From contig CM067315.1 in the NCBI GenBank assembly GCA_034231615.1, forward strand, positions 17,401,513 to 17,465,512: a stretch of DNA of 64,000 nt, written 5' to 3'. The notes under the pieces are model-generated. The model was not told the origin of the DNA. It worked only from the letters and a program-made list of their open reading frames with translations, and searched no databases. The position numbers and the translations under genes are program-made. This document shows, piece by piece, positions 9,501 to 24,000 of this stretch; within the stretch, counting starts at the first letter, position 1; every line of letters starts with the position of its first letter. This DNA comes from Meghimatium bilineatum (taxonomy: Eukaryota; Mollusca; Gastropoda; Stylommatophora; Philomycidae).

Positions 9501-12500
9501 TTAAGTTGCAATACATCAAATTAGTGTGTAAATTCCCAAGATATACAGAGTTCTGTTGTAGAAAGCTGCAGTACACTCAATTTGTGAGTAATATGCCAGA
9601 ATACAACGAGTTCTAACGTAGCAAGCTACAATACACCAAATTCGTGTGCAGATTACAATTTCTGGTGTAGTAAGCTGCAATACAACGAAATCACGTGTAA
9701 TAGACCAGAATACACTCAATTCTAGCGTAGAAACCTTCAGTACAATGGGTTTGTGAGTAATATGCTAGAATAACAGAGTTTTGGCGTACTAAACTGCAAT
9801 AGACCCAATTCGTGCGTAATACGACAATTCTGAAGTAGTAAGCTACAATACACCAAATTAGTGTGTCCAGAATACAATATCTGGTGTAGTAAGCTGAAAT
9901 ACAACGAAATCACGTGTAATAGACCAGAATACACTCAATTCTAGTGTAGAAAGCTTCAGTACAATGGGTTTGTGAGTAATATGCCAGAATACAACGAGTT
10001 CAAACGTAGTAAGCTACAATACACCAAATTCGTGTGCAGAATACAATTTCTGGTGTAGTAAGCTGCAATACAACGAAATCACGTGTAATAGACCAGAATA
10101 CACTCAATTCTAGTGTAGAAAGCTTCAGTACAATGGGTTTGTGAGTAATATGCTAGAATAACATAGTTTTGGCGTACTAAACTGCAATAGACCCAATTCG
10201 TGCGTTATACGACAATTCTGAAGTAGTAAGCTACAATACACCAAAGTAGTGTGTCCAGAATACAATTTCTGTTCTAGTAAGCTGCAGTACACTCAATTTG
10301 TTAGATATGCCAGAATACAACGAGATCTGACATACTAAACAGCAAGAGACCTAATTTGTGTGTAGTACGCCAGTTTTCTGACGTCTTAAGCTGCAATACA
10401 TCATATTAGTGTGTAAATTGCCAGGATATACAGAGTTCTGTTGTAGAAAGCTGCAGTACACTCAATTTGTGAGTAATATGCCAGAATACAACGAGTTCTA
10501 ACGTAGTAAGCTACAATACACCAAATTCGTGTGCAGATTACAATTTCTGGTGTAGTAAGCTGCAATACAACGAAATCACGTGTAATAGACCAGAATACAC
10601 TCAATTCTAGCGTAGAATGCTTCAGTACAATGGGTTTGTGAGTAATATGCTAGAATAACAGAGTTTTGGCGTACTAAACTGCAATAGACCCAATTCGTGC
10701 GTTATACGACAATTCTGAAGTAGTAAGCTACAATACACCAAATTCGTGTGTCCAGAATACAATTTCTGTTCTAGTAAGCTGCAGTACACAATTTGTTAGT
10801 TATATGCCAGAATACAACGAGATCTGACATACTGAACAGCAAGAGACCTAATTTGTGTGTAGTACGCCAGTTTTCTGACGTCTTAAGCTGCAATACATCA
10901 AATTAGTGTATAAATTGCCAGGATATACAGAGTTCTGTTGTAGAAAGCTGCAGTACACTCAATTTGTGAGTAATATGCCAGAATACAACGAGTTCTAACG
11001 TAGTAAGCTACAATACACCAAATTCGTGTGCAGATTACAATTTCTGGTGTAGTAAGCTGCAATACAACGAAATCACGTGTAATAGACCAGAATACACTCA
11101 ATTCTAGCGTAGAATGCTTCAGTACAATGGGTTTGTGAGTAATATGCTAGAATAACAGAGTTTTGGCGTACTAAACTGCAATAGACCCAATTCGTGCGTT
11201 ATACGACAATTCTGAAGTAGTAAGCTACAATACACCAAAGTCGTGTGTCCAGAATACAATTTCTGTTCTAGTAGGCTGCAGTACACTCAATTTGTTAGAT
11301 ATGCCAGAATACAACGAGATCTGACATACTAAACAGCAAGAGACCTAATTTGTGTGTAGTACGCCAGTTTTCTGACGTCTTAAGCTGCAATACATAATAT
11401 TAGTGTGTAAATTGCCAGGATATACAGAGTTCTGTTGTAGAAAGCTGCAGTACACTCAATTTGTGAGTAATATGCCAGAATACAACGAGTTCTAACGTAG
11501 TAAGCTACAATACACCAAATTCGTGTGCAGATTACAATTTCTGGTGTAAAAAGCTGCAATACAAAGAAATCACGTGTAATAGGCCAGAATATACTCAATT
11601 CTAGCGTAGAAAGCTTCAGTACAATGGGTTTGTGAGTAATATGCTAGAATAACAGAGTTTTGGCGTACTAAACTGCAATAGACCCAATTCGTGCGTAATA
11701 CGACAATTCTGAAGTAGTAAGCTACAATACACCAAATTCGTGTGTCCAGAATACAATTTCTGGTGTAGTAAGCTGCAATACAACTAAATCACGTGTAATA
11801 GACCAGAATACACTCAATTCTAGTGTAGAAAGCTTCAGTACAATGGGTTTGTGAGTAATATGCTAGAATAACAGAGTTTTGGCGTACTAAACTGCAATAG
11901 ACCCAATTCGTGCGTTATACGACAATTCTGAAGTAGTAAGCTACAATACACCAAAGTCGTGTGTCCAGAATACAATTTCTGTTCTAGTAAGCTGCAGTAC
12001 ACTCAATTTGTTAGATATGCCAGAATACAACGAGATCTGACATACTAAACAGCAAGAGACCTAATTTGTGTGTAGTACGCCAGTTTTCTGACGTCTTAAG
12101 CTGCAATACATCATATTAGTGTGTAAATTGCCAGGATATACAGAGTTCTGTAATAGAAAGCTGCAGTACACTAAATTTGTGAGTAATATGCCAGAATACG
12201 AGTTCTAACGTAGTAAGCTACAATAAACCAAATTCGTGTGCAGAATACAATTTCTGGTGTAGTAAGCTGCAATACAACGAAATCACGTGTAATAGACCAG
12301 AATACACTCAATTCTAGCGTAGAAAGCTTCAGTACAATGGGTTTGTGAGTAATATGCTAGAATAACAGAGTTTTGGCGTACTAAACTGCAATAGACCCAC
12401 TTCGTGCGTAATACGACAATTCTGAAGTAGTAAGCTACAATACACCAAATTCGTGTGTCCAGAATACAATATCTGGTGTAGTAAGCTGAAATACAACGAA

Positions 12501-13148
12501 ATCACGTGTAATAGACCAGAATACACTCAATTCTAGTGTAGAAAGCTTCAGTACAATGGGTTTGTGAGTAATATGCCAGAATACAACGAGTTCAAACGTA
12601 GTAAGCTACAATACACCAAATTCGTGTGCAGAATACAATTTCTGGTGTAGTAAGCTTCAATACAACGAAATCACGTGTAATAGACCAGAATACACTCAAT
12701 TCTAGTGTAGAAAGCTTCAGTACAATGGGTTTGTGAGTAATATGCTAGAATAACATAGTTTTGGCGTACTAAACTGCAATAGACCCAATTCGTGCGTTAT
12801 ACGACAATTCTGTAGTAAGCTACAATACACCAAAGTAGTGTGTCCAGAATACAATTTCTGTTCTAGTAAGCTGCAGTACACTCAATTTGTTAGATATGCC
12901 AGAATACAACGAGATCTGACATACTAAACAGCAAGAGACCTAATTTGTGTGTAGTACGCCAGTTTTCTGACGTCTTAAGCTGCAATACATCATATTAGTG
13001 TGTAAATTGCCAGGATATACAGAGTTCTGTTGTAGAAAGCTGCAGTACACTCAATTTGTGAGTAATATGCCAGAATACAACGAGTTCTAACGTAGTAAGC
13101 TACAATACACCAAATTCGTGTGCAGATTACAATTTCTGGTGTAGTAAG
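6586..13148 (+). repeat. 6563-bp cassette, copy 2
   Basis: Every unit start is copy 1 plus 6563, in the same L/S/T order. All private variants I spot-checked are reproduced at plus 6563, including those near 9031, 9193, 10832, 12151 and 12398. I saw no difference in the places compared, but did not align every base. Such identity implies a very recent duplication, or possibly an assembly artefact. Confidence 0.95.
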
Positions 13149-14070
13149 CTGCAATACAACGAAATCACGTGTAATAGACCAGAATACACTCAATTCTAGC
13201 GTAGAATGCTTCAGTACAATGGGTTTGTGAGTAATATGCTAGAATAACAGAGTTTTGGCGTACTAAACTGCAATAGACCCAATTCGTGCGTTATACGACA
13301 ATTCTGAAGTAGTAAGCTACAATACACCAAATTCGTGTGTCCAGAATACAATTTCTGTTCTAGTAAGCTGCAGTACACAATTTGTTAGTTATATACCAGA
13401 ATACAACGAGATCTGACATACTAAACAGCAAGAGACCTAATTTGTGTGTAGTACGCCAGTTTTCTGACGTCTTAAGCTGCAATACATCAAATTAGTGTAT
13501 AAATTGCCAGGATATACAGAGTTCTGTTGTAGAAAGCTGCAGTACACTCAATTTGTGAGTAATATGCCAGAATACAACGAGTTCTAACGTAGTAAGCTAC
13601 AATACACCAAATTCGTGTTCAGAATACAATTTCTGGTGTAGTAAGCTGCAATACAACGAAATCACGTGTAATAGACCAGAATACACTCAATTCTAGTGTA
13701 GAAAGCTTCAGTACAATGGATGTGTGAGTAATATGCTAGAATAACAGAGTTTTGGCGTACTAAACTGCAATAGACCCAATTCGTGCGTTATACGACAATT
13801 CTGAAGTAGTAAGCTACAATACACCAAAGTCGTGTGTCCAGAATACAATTTCTGTTCTAGTAGGCTGCAGTACACTCATTTTGTTAGATATGCCAGAATA
13901 CAACGAGATCTGACATACTAAACAGCAAGAGACCTAATTTGTGTGTAGTACGCCATTTTTCTGACGTCTTAAGCTGCAATACATAATATTAGTGTGTAAA
14001 TTGCCAGGATATACAGAGTTCTGTTGTAGAAAGCTGCAGTACACTCAATTTGTGAGTAATATGCCAGAAT
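13149..14070 (+). repeat. 6563-bp cassette, truncated copy 3
   Basis: The first unit (13149-13645) and most of the second (from 13646) match copies 1 and 2 at plus 6563. This includes GGATGTGTG near 13718, CTCATTTTG near 13876 and CGCCATTTTTC near 13951. Near 14065-14070 the H monomer reads ATACAACGAG where copies 1 and 2 read ATACGAG. The following unit is then an L instead of an S, so the duplication junction lies inside H. Confidence 0.9.
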
Positions 14071-15024
14071 ACAACGAGTTCTAACGTAGTAAGCTACAAT
14101 ACACCAAATTCGTGTGCAGATTACAATTTCTGGTGTAGTAAGCTGCAATACAACTAAATCACGTGTAATAGACCAGAATACACTCAATTCTAGTGTAGAA
14201 AGCTTCAGTACAATGGGTTTGTGAGTAATATGCTAGAATAACAGAGTTTTGGCGTACTAAACTGCAATAGACCCAATTCGTGCGTTATACGACAATTCTG
14301 AAGTAGTAAGCTACAATACACCAAAGTCGTGTGTCCAGAATACAATTTCTGTTCTAGTAAGCTGCAGTACACTCAATTTGTTAGATATGCCAGAATACAA
14401 CGAGATCTGACATACTAAACAGCAAGAGACCTAATTTGTGTGTAGTACGCCAGTTTTCTGACGTCTTAAGCTGCAATACATCATATTAGTGTGTAAATTG
14501 CCAGGATATACAGAGTTCTGTTGTAGAAAGCTGCAGTACACTAAATTTGTGAGTAATATGCCAGAATACGAGTTCTAACGTAGTAAGCTACAATAAACCA
14601 AATTCGTGTGCAGAATACAATTTCTGGTGTAGTAAGCTGCAATACAACGAAATCACGTGTAATAGACCAGAATACACTCAATTCTAGCGTAGAAAGCTTC
14701 AGTACAATGGGTTTGTGAGTAATATGCTAGAATAACAGAGTTTTGGCGTACTAAACTGCAATAGACCCAATTCGTGCGTAATACGACAATTCTGAAGTAG
14801 TAATCTACAATACACCAAATTCGTGTGTCCAGAATACAATATCTGGTGTAGTAAGCTGAAATACAACGAAATCACGTGTAATAGACCAGAATACACTCAA
14901 TTCTAGTGTAGAAAGCTTCAGTACAATGGATTTGTGAGTAATATGCCAGAATACAACGAGTTCAAACGTAGTAAGCTACAATACACCAAATTCGTGTGCA
15001 GAATACAATTTCTGGTGTAGTAAG
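14071..15024 (+). repeat. L end plus L-S-T string
   Basis: The second unit finishes at 14142, followed by L 14143 (494), S 14637 and T 14856. The L-S-T string resembles 5210-6091 and 21690-22571. It differs from 5210-6091 by GTTGTAG instead of GTAATAG in G, CCCAATT instead of CCCACTT in C, and the private GTAATCTAC near 14803. Confidence 0.92.
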
Positions 15025-18000
15025 CTGCAATACAACGAAATCACGTGTAATAGACCAGAATACACTCAATTCTAGTGTAGAAAGCTTCAGTACAATGGGT
15101 TTGTGAGTAATATGCTAGAATAACATAGTTTTGGCGTACTAAACTGCAATAGACCCAATTCGTGCGTTATACGACAATTCTGAAGTAGTAAGCTACAATA
15201 CACCAAAGTAGTGTGTCCAGAATACAATTTCTGTTCTAGTAAGCTGCAGTACACTCAATTTGTTAGATATGCCAGAATACAACGAGATCTGACATACTAA
15301 ACAGCAAGAGACCTAATTTGTGTATAGTACGCCAGTTTTCTGACGTCTTAAGCTGCAATACATCATATTAGTGTGTAAATTGCCAGGATATACAGAGTTC
15401 TGTTGTAGAAAGCTGCAGTACACTCAATTTGTGAGTAATATGCCAGAATACAACGAGTTCTAACGTAGTAAGCTACAATACACCAAATTCGTTCAGAATA
15501 CAATTTCTGGTGTAGCAAGCTGCAATACAACGAAATCACGTGTAATAGACCAGAATACACTCAATTCTAGTGTAGAAAGCTTCAGTACAATGGGTGTGTG
15601 AGTAATATGCTAGAATAACAGAGTTTTGGCGTACTAAACTGCAATAGACCCAATTCGTGCGTTGTACGACAATTCAGAAGTAGTAAGCTACAATACACCA
15701 AATTCGTGTGTCCAGAATACAATTTCTGTTCTAGTAGGCTGCAGTACACTCAATTTGTTAGATATGCCAGAATACAACGAGATCTGACATACTAAACAGC
15801 AAGAGACCTAATTTGTGTGTAGTACGCCAGTTTTCTGACGTCTTAAGCTGCAATACATAATATTAGTGTGTAAATTGCCAGGATATACAGAGTTCTATTG
15901 TAGAAAGCTGCAGTACACTCAATTTGTGAGTAATATGCCAGAATACAACGAGTTCTAACGTAGTAAGCTACAATACACCAAATTCGTGTGCAGATTAATA
16001 TTTCTGGTGTAAAAAGCTGCAATACAAAGAAATCACGTGTAATAGGCCAGAATACACTCAATTCTAGCGTAGAAAGCTTCAGTACAATGGGTTTGTGAGT
16101 AATATGCTAGAATAACAGAGTTTTGGCGTACTAAACTGCAATAGACCCAATTCGTGCGTAATACGACAATTCTGAAGTAGTAAGCTACAATACACCAAAT
16201 TCGTGTGTCCAGAATACAATTTCTGGTGTAGTAAGCTGCAATACAACTAAATCACGTGTAATAGACCAGAATACACTCAATTCTAGTGAAGAAAGCTTCA
16301 GTACAATGGGTTTGTGAGTAATATGCTAGAATAACAGAGTTTTGGCGTACTAAACTGCAATAGACCCAATTCGTGCGTTATACGACAATTCTGAAGTAGT
16401 AAGCTACAATACACCAAAGTCGTGTGTCCAGAATACAATTTCTGTTCTAGTAAGCTGCAGTACACTCAATTTGTTAGATATGCCAGAATACAACGAGATC
16501 TGACATACTAAACAGCAAGAGACCTAATTTGTGTGTAGTACGCCAGTTTTCTGACGTCTTAAGCTGCAATACATCATATTAGTGTGTAAATTGCCAGAAT
16601 ATACAGAGTTCTGTTGTAGAAAGCTGCAGTACACTAAATTTGTGAGTAATATGCCAGAATACGAGTTCTAACGTAGTAAGCTACAATAAACCAAATTCGT
16701 GTGCAGAATACAATTTCTGGTGTAGTAAGCTGCAATACAACTAAATCACGTGTAATAGACCAGAATACACTCAATTCTAGTGTAGAAAGCTTCAGTACAA
16801 TGGGTTTGTGAGTAATATGCTAGAATAACAGAGTTTTGGCGTACTAAACTGCAATAGACCCAATTCGTGCGTTATACGACAATTCTGAAGTAGTAAGCTA
16901 CAATACACCAAAGTCGTGTGTCCAGAATACAATTTCTGTTCTAGTAAGCTGCAGTACACTCAATTTGTTAGATATGCCAGAATACAACGAGATCTGACAT
17001 ACTAAACAGCAAGAGACCTAATTTGTGTGTAGTACGCCAGTTTTCTGACGTCTTAAGCTGCAATACATCAAATTAGTGTATAAATTGCCAGGATATACAG
17101 AGTTCTGTTGTAGAAAGCTGCAGTACACTCAATTTGTGAGTAATATGCCAGAATAAAACGAGTTCTAACAAAGTAAGCTACAATACACCAAATTCGTGTG
17201 CAGATTACAATTTCTGGTGTAGTAAGCTGCAATACAAAGAAATCACGTGTAATAGGCCAGAATACACTCAATTCTAGCGTAGAAAGCTTCAGTACAATGG
17301 GTTTGTGAGTAATATGCTAGAATAACAGAGTTTTGGCGTACTAAACTGCAATAGACCCAATTCGTGCGTAATACGACAATTCTGAAGTAGTAAGCTACAA
17401 TAGACCAAATTCGTGTGTCCAGAATACAATTTCTGGTGTAGTAAGCTGCAATACAACGAAATCACGTGTAATAGACCAGAATACACTCAATTCTAGTGTA
17501 GAAAGCTTCAGTACAATGGGTTTGTGAGTAATATGCCAGAATACAACGAGTTCAAACGTAGTAAGCTACAATACACCAAATTCGTGTGCAGAATACAATT
17601 TCTGGTGTAGTAAGCTTCAATACAACGAAATCACGTGTAATAGACCAGAATACACTCAATTCTAGTGTAGAAAGCTTCAGTACAATGGGTTTGTGAGTAA
17701 TATGCTAGAATAACATAGTTTTGGCGTACTAAACTGCAATAGACCCAATTCGTGCGTTATACGACAATTCTGTAGTAAGCTACAATACACCAAAGTAGTG
17801 TGTCCAGAATACAATTTCTGTTCTAGTAAGCTGCAGTACACTCAATATGTTAGATATGCCAGAATACAACGAGATCTGACATACTAAACAGCAAGAGACC
17901 TAATTTGTGTGTAGTACGCCAGTTTTCTGACGTCTTAAGCTGCAATACATCATATTAGCGTGTAAATTGCCAGGATATACAGAGTTCTGTTGTAGAAAGC

Positions 18001-18108
18001 TGCAGTACACTCAATTTGTGAGTAATATGCCAGAATACAACGAGTTCTAACGTAGTAAGCTACAATACACCAAATTCGTGTGCAGATTACAATTTCTGGT
18101 GTAGTAAG
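15025..18108 (+). repeat. 3084-bp cassette, copy 1 (8 units)
   Basis: Unit starts: 15025 L (495), 15520 L (497), 16017 S, 16236 L (494), 16730 L (497), 17227 S, 17446 T, 17615 L (494); these sum to 3084. Markers are AATTCGTTCAG near 15490, TGTAGCAAGC near 15511, GTTGTACG near 15661, AGATTAATATTTC near 15995, TAGTGAAGAAAG near 16285 and CTAACAAAGTAAG near 17165. All recur at plus 3084. Confidence 0.95.
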
Positions 18109-21100
18109 CTGCAATACAACGAAATCACGTGTAATAGACCAGAATACACTCAATTCTAGCGTAGAATGCTTCAGTACAATGGGTTTGTGAGTAATATGCT
18201 AGAATAACAGAGTTTTGGCGTACTAAACTGCAATAGACCCAATTCGTGCGTTATACGACAATTCTGAAGTAGTAAGCTACAATACACCAAAGTAGTGTGT
18301 CCAGAATACAATTTCTGTTCTAGTAAGCTGCAGTACACTCAATTTGTTAGATATGCCAGAATACAACGAGATCTGACATACTAAACAGCAAGAGACCTAA
18401 TTTGTGTATAGTACGCCAGTTTTCTGACGTCTTAAGCTGCAATACATCATATTAGTGTGTAAATTGCCAGGATATACAGAGTTCTGTTGTAGAAAGCTGC
18501 AGTACACTCAATTTGTGAGTAATATGCCAGAATACAACGAGTTCTAACGTAGTAAGCTACAATACACCAAATTCGTTCAGAATACAATTTCTGGTGTAGC
18601 AAGCTGCAATACAACGAAATCACGTGTAATAGACCAGAATACACTCAATTCTAGTGTAGAAAGCTTCAGTACAATGGGTGTGTGAGTAATATGCTAGAAT
18701 AACAGAGTTTTGGCGTACTAAACTGCAATAGACCCAATTCGTGCGTTGTACGACAATTCAGAAGTAGTAAGCTACAATACACCAAATTCGTGTGTCCAGA
18801 ATACAATTTCTGTTCTAGTAGGCTGCAGTACACTCAATTTGTTAGATATGCCAGAATACAACGAGATCTGACATACTAAACAGCAAGAGACCTAATTTGT
18901 GTGTAGTACGCCAGTTTTCTGACGTCTTAAGCTGCAATACATAATATTAGTGTGTAAATTGCCAGGATATACAGAGTTCTATTGTAGAAAGCTGCAGTAC
19001 ACTCAATTTGTGAGTAATATGCCAGAATACAACGAGTTCTAACGTAGTAAGCTACAATACACCAAATTCGTGTGCAGATTAATATTTCTGGTGTAAAAAG
19101 CTGCAATACAAAGAAATCACGTGTAATAGGCCAGAATACACTCAATTCTAGCGTAGAAAGCTTCAGTACAATGGGTTTGTGAGTAATATGCTAGAATAAC
19201 AGAGTTTTGGCGTACTAAACTGCAATAGACCCAATTCGTGCGTAATACGACAATTCTGAAGTAGTAAGCTACAATACACCAAATTCGTGTGTCCAGAATA
19301 CAATTTCTGGTGTAGTAAGCTGCAATACAACTAAATCACGTGTAATAGACCAGAATACACTCAATTCTAGTGAAGAAAGCTTCAGTACAATGGGTTTGTG
19401 AGTAATATGCTAGAATAACAGAGTTTTGGCGTACTAAACTGCAATAGACCCAATTCGTGCGTTATACGACAATTCTGAAGTAGTAAGCTACAATACACCA
19501 AAGTCGTGTGTCCAGAATACAATTTCTGTTCTAGTAAGCTGCAGTACACTCAATTTGTTAGATATGCCAGAATACAACGAGATCTGACATACTAAACAGC
19601 AAGAGACCTAATTTGTGTGTAGTACGCCAGTTTTCTGACGTCTTAAGCTGCAATACATCATATTAGTGTGTAAATTGCCAGAATATACAGAGTTCTGTTG
19701 TAGAAAGCTGCAGTACACTAAATTTGTGAGTAATATGCCAGAATACGAGTTCTAACGTAGTAAGCTACAATAAACCAAATTCGTGTGCAGAATACAATTT
19801 CTGGTGTAGTAAGCTGCAATACAACTAAATCACGTGTAATAGACCAGAATACACTCAATTCTAGTGTAGAAAGCTTCAGTACAATGGGTTTGTGAGTAAT
19901 ATGCTAGAATAACAGAGTTTTGGCGTACTAAACTGCAATAGACCCAATTCGTGCGTTATACGACAATTCTGAAGTAGTAAGCTACAATACACCAAAGTCG
20001 TGTGTCCAGAATACAATTTCTGTTCTAGTAAGCTGCAGTACACTCAATTTGTTAGATATGCCAGAATACAACGAGATCTGACATACTAAACAGCAAGAGA
20101 CCTAATTTGTGTGTAGTACGCCAGTTTTCTGACGTCTTAAGCTGCAATACATCAAATTAGTGTATAAATTGCCAGGATATACAGAGTTCTGTTGTAGAAA
20201 GCTGCAGTACACTCAATTTGTGAGTAATATGCCAGAATAAAACGAGTTCTAACAAAGTAAGCTACAATACACCAAATTCGTGTGCAGATTACAATTTCTG
20301 GTGTAGTAAGCTGCAATACAAAGAAATCACGTGTAATAGGCCAGAATACACTCAATTCTAGCGTAGAAAGCTTCAGTACAATGGGTTTGTGAGTAATATG
20401 CTAGAATAACAGAGTTTTGGCGTACTAAACTGCAATAGACCCAATTCGTGCGTAATACGACAATTCTGAAGTAGTAAGCTACAATAGACCAAATTCGTGT
20501 GTCCAGAATACAATTTCTGGTGTAGTAAGCTGCAATACAACGAAATCACGTGTAATAGACCAGAATACACTCAATTCTAGTGTAGAAAGCTTCAGTACAA
20601 TGGGTTTGTGAGTAATATGCCAGAATACAACGAGTTCAAACGTAGTAAGCTACAATACACCAAATTCGTGTGCAGAATACAATTTCTGGTGTAGTAAGCT
20701 TCAATACAACGAAATCACGTGTAATAGACCAGAATACACTCAATTCTAGTGTAGAAAGCTTCAGTACAATGGGTTTGTGAGTAATATGCTAGAATAACAT
20801 AGTTTTGGCGTACTAAACTGCAATAGACCCAATTCGTGCGTTATACGACAATTCTGTAGTAAGCTACAATACACCAAAGTAGTGTGTCCAGAATACAATT
20901 TCTGTTCTAGTAAGCTGCAGTACACTCAATATGTTAGATATGCCAGAATACAACGAGATCTGACATACTAAACAGCAAGAGACCTAATTTGTGTGTAGTA
21001 CGCCAGTTTTCTGACGTCTTAAGCTGCAATACATCATATTAGTGTGTAAATTGCCAGGATATACAGAGTTCTGTTGTAGAAAGCTGCAGTACACTCAATT

Positions 21101-21192
21101 TGTGAGTAATATGCCAGAATACAACGAGTTCTAACGTAGTAAGCTACAATACACCAAATTCGTGTGCAGATTACAATTTCTGGTGTAGTAAG
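18109..21192 (+). repeat. 3084-bp cassette, copy 2
   Basis: This is the same eight-unit order at plus 3084. Identity starts just after the mismatch at 15126 (t) / 18210 (g) and continues past the nominal end to about 21377, where AAAGTAGTG becomes AAAGTCGTG. The only internal difference I noticed is 17959 (c) versus 21043 (t). Confidence 0.95.
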
Positions 21193-24000
21193 CTGCAATA
21201 CAACGAAATCACGTGTAATAGACCAGAATACACTCAATTCTAGCGTAGAATGCTTCAGTACAATGGGTTTGTGAGTAATATGCTAGAATAACAGAGTTTT
21301 GGCGTACTAAACTGCAATAGACCCAATTCGTGCGTTATACGACAATTCTGAAGTAGTAAGCTACAATACACCAAAGTCGTGTGTCCAGAATACAATTTCT
21401 GTTCTAGTAAGCTGCAGTACACAATTTGTTAGTTATATGCCAGAATACAACGAGATCTGACATACTAAACAGCAAGAGACCTAATTTGTGTGTAGTACGC
21501 CAGTTTTCTGACGTCTTAAGCTGCAATACATCAAATTAGTGTATAAATTGCCAGGATATACAGAGTTCTGTTGTAGAAAGCTGCAGTACACTCAATTTGT
21601 GAGTAATATGCCAGAATACAACGAGTTCTAACGTAGTAAGCTACAATACACCAAATTCGTGTGCAGATTACAATTTCTGGTGTAGTAAGCTGCAATACAA
21701 CTAAATCACGTGTAATAGACCAGAATACACTCAATTCTAGTGTAGAAAGCTTCAGTACAATGGGTTTGTGAGTAATATGCTAGAATAACAGAGTTTTGGC
21801 GTACTAAACTGCAATAGACCCAATTCGTGCGTTATACGACAATTCTGAAGTAGTAAGCTACAATACACCAAAGTCGTGTGTCCAGAATACAATTTCTGTT
21901 CTAGTAAGCTGCAGTACACTCAATTTGTTAGATATGCCAGAATACAACGAGATCTGACATACTAAACAGCAAGAGACCTAATTTGTGTGTAGTACGCCAG
22001 TTTTCTGACGTCTTAAGCTGCAATACATCATATTAGTGTGTAAATTGCCAGGATATACAGAGTTCTGTTGTAGAAAGCTGCAGTACACTAAATTTGTGAG
22101 TAATATGCCAGAATACGAGTTCTAACGTAGTAAGCTACAATAAACCAAATTCGTGTGCAGAATACAATTTCTGGTGTAGTAAGCTGCAATACAACGAAAT
22201 CACGTGTAATAGACCAGAATACACTCAATTCTAGCGTAGAAAGCTTCAGTACAATGGGTTTGTGAGTAATATGCTAGAATAACAGAGTTTTGGCGTACTA
22301 AACTGCAATAGACCCAATTCGTGCGTAATACGACAATTCTGAAGTAGTAAGCTACAATACACCAAATTCGTGTGTCCAGAATACAATATCTGGTGTAGTA
22401 AGCTGAAATACAACGAAATCACGTGTAATAGACCAGAATACACTCAATTCTAGTGTAGAAAGCTTCAGTACAATGGGTTTGTGAGTAATATGCCAGAATA
22501 CAACGAGTTCAAACGTAGTAAGCTACAATACACCAAATTCGTGTGCAGATTAATATTTCTGGTGTAAAAAGCTGCAATACAAAGAAGTCACGTGTAATAG
22601 GCCAGAATACACTCAATTCTAGCGTAGAAAGCTTCAGTACAATGGGTTTGTGAGTAATATGCTAGAATAACAGAGTTTTGGCGTACTAAACTGCAATAGA
22701 CCCAATTCGTGCGTAATACGACAATTCTGAAGTAGTAAGCTACAATACACCAAATTCGTGTGTCCAGAATACAATTTCTGGTGTAGTAAGCTGCAATACA
22801 ACTAAATCACGTGTAATAGACCAGAATACACTCAATTCTAGTGTAGAAAGCTTCAGTACAATGGGTTTGTGAGTAATATGCTAGAATAACAGAGTTTTGG
22901 CGTACTAAACTGCAATAGACCCAATTCGTGCGTTATACGACAATTCTGAAGTAGTAAGCTACAATACACCAAAGTCGTGTGTCCAGAATACAATTTCTGT
23001 TCTAGTAAGCTGCAGTACACTCAATTTGTTAGATATGCCAGAATACAACGAGATCTGACATACTAAACAGCAAGAGACCTAATTTGTGTGTAGTACGCCA
23101 GTTTTCTGACGTCTTAAGCTGCAATACATCATATTAGTGTGTAAATTGCCAGAATATACAGAGTTCTGTTGTAGAAAGCTGCAGTACACTAAATTTGTGA
23201 GTAATATGCCAGAATACGAGTTCTAACGTAGTAAGCTACAATAAACCAAATTCGTGTGCAGAATACAATTTCTGGTGTAGTAAGCTGCAATACAACTAAA
23301 TCACGTGTAATAGACCAGAATACACTCAATTCTAGTGTAGAAAGCTTCAGTACAATGGGTTTGTGAGTAATATGCTAGAATAACAGAGTTTTGGCGTACT
23401 AAACTGCAATAGACCCAATTCGTGCGTTATACGACAATTCTGAAGTAGTAAGCTACAATACACCAAAGTCGTGTGTCCAGAATACAATTTCTGTTCTAGT
23501 AAGCTGCAGTACACTCAATTTGTTAGATATGCCAGAATACAACGAGATCTGACATACTAAACAGCAAGAGACCTAATTTGTGTGTAGTACGCCAGTTTTC
23601 TGACGTCTTAAGCTGCAATACATCAAATTAGTGTATAAATTGCCAGGATATACAGAGTTCTGTTGTAGAAAGCTGCAGTACACTCAATTTGTGAGTAATA
23701 TGCCAGAATACAACGAGTTCTAACGTAGTAAGCTACAATACACCAAATTCGTGTGCAGATTACAATTTCTGGTGTAGTAAGCTGCAATACAAAGAAATCA
23801 CGTGTAATAGGCCAGAATACACTCAATTCTAGCGTAGAAAGCTTCAGTACAATGGGTTTGTGAGTAATATGCTAGAATAACAGAGTTTTGGCGTACTAAA
23901 CTGCAATAGACCCAATTCGTGCGTAATACGACAATTCTGAAGTAGTAAGCTACAATACACCAAATTCGTGTGTCCAGAATACAATTTCTGGTGTAGTAAG
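21193..24000 (+). repeat. Mixed string; last T unit; reuse of 3084-cassette segments
   Basis: Unit starts: 21193 L, 21690 L (494), 22184 S, 22403 T, 22572 S, 22791 L (494), 23285 L, 23782 S. 21690-22571 parallels 14143-15024. From about 22550 onward the order and markers parallel 19065-20529 at an offset near 3471, including the AGATTAATATTTC motif. The I monomer closing the T unit at 22403 therefore looks like a junction between two parental strings. This is the last T unit in the window. Confidence 0.92.
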
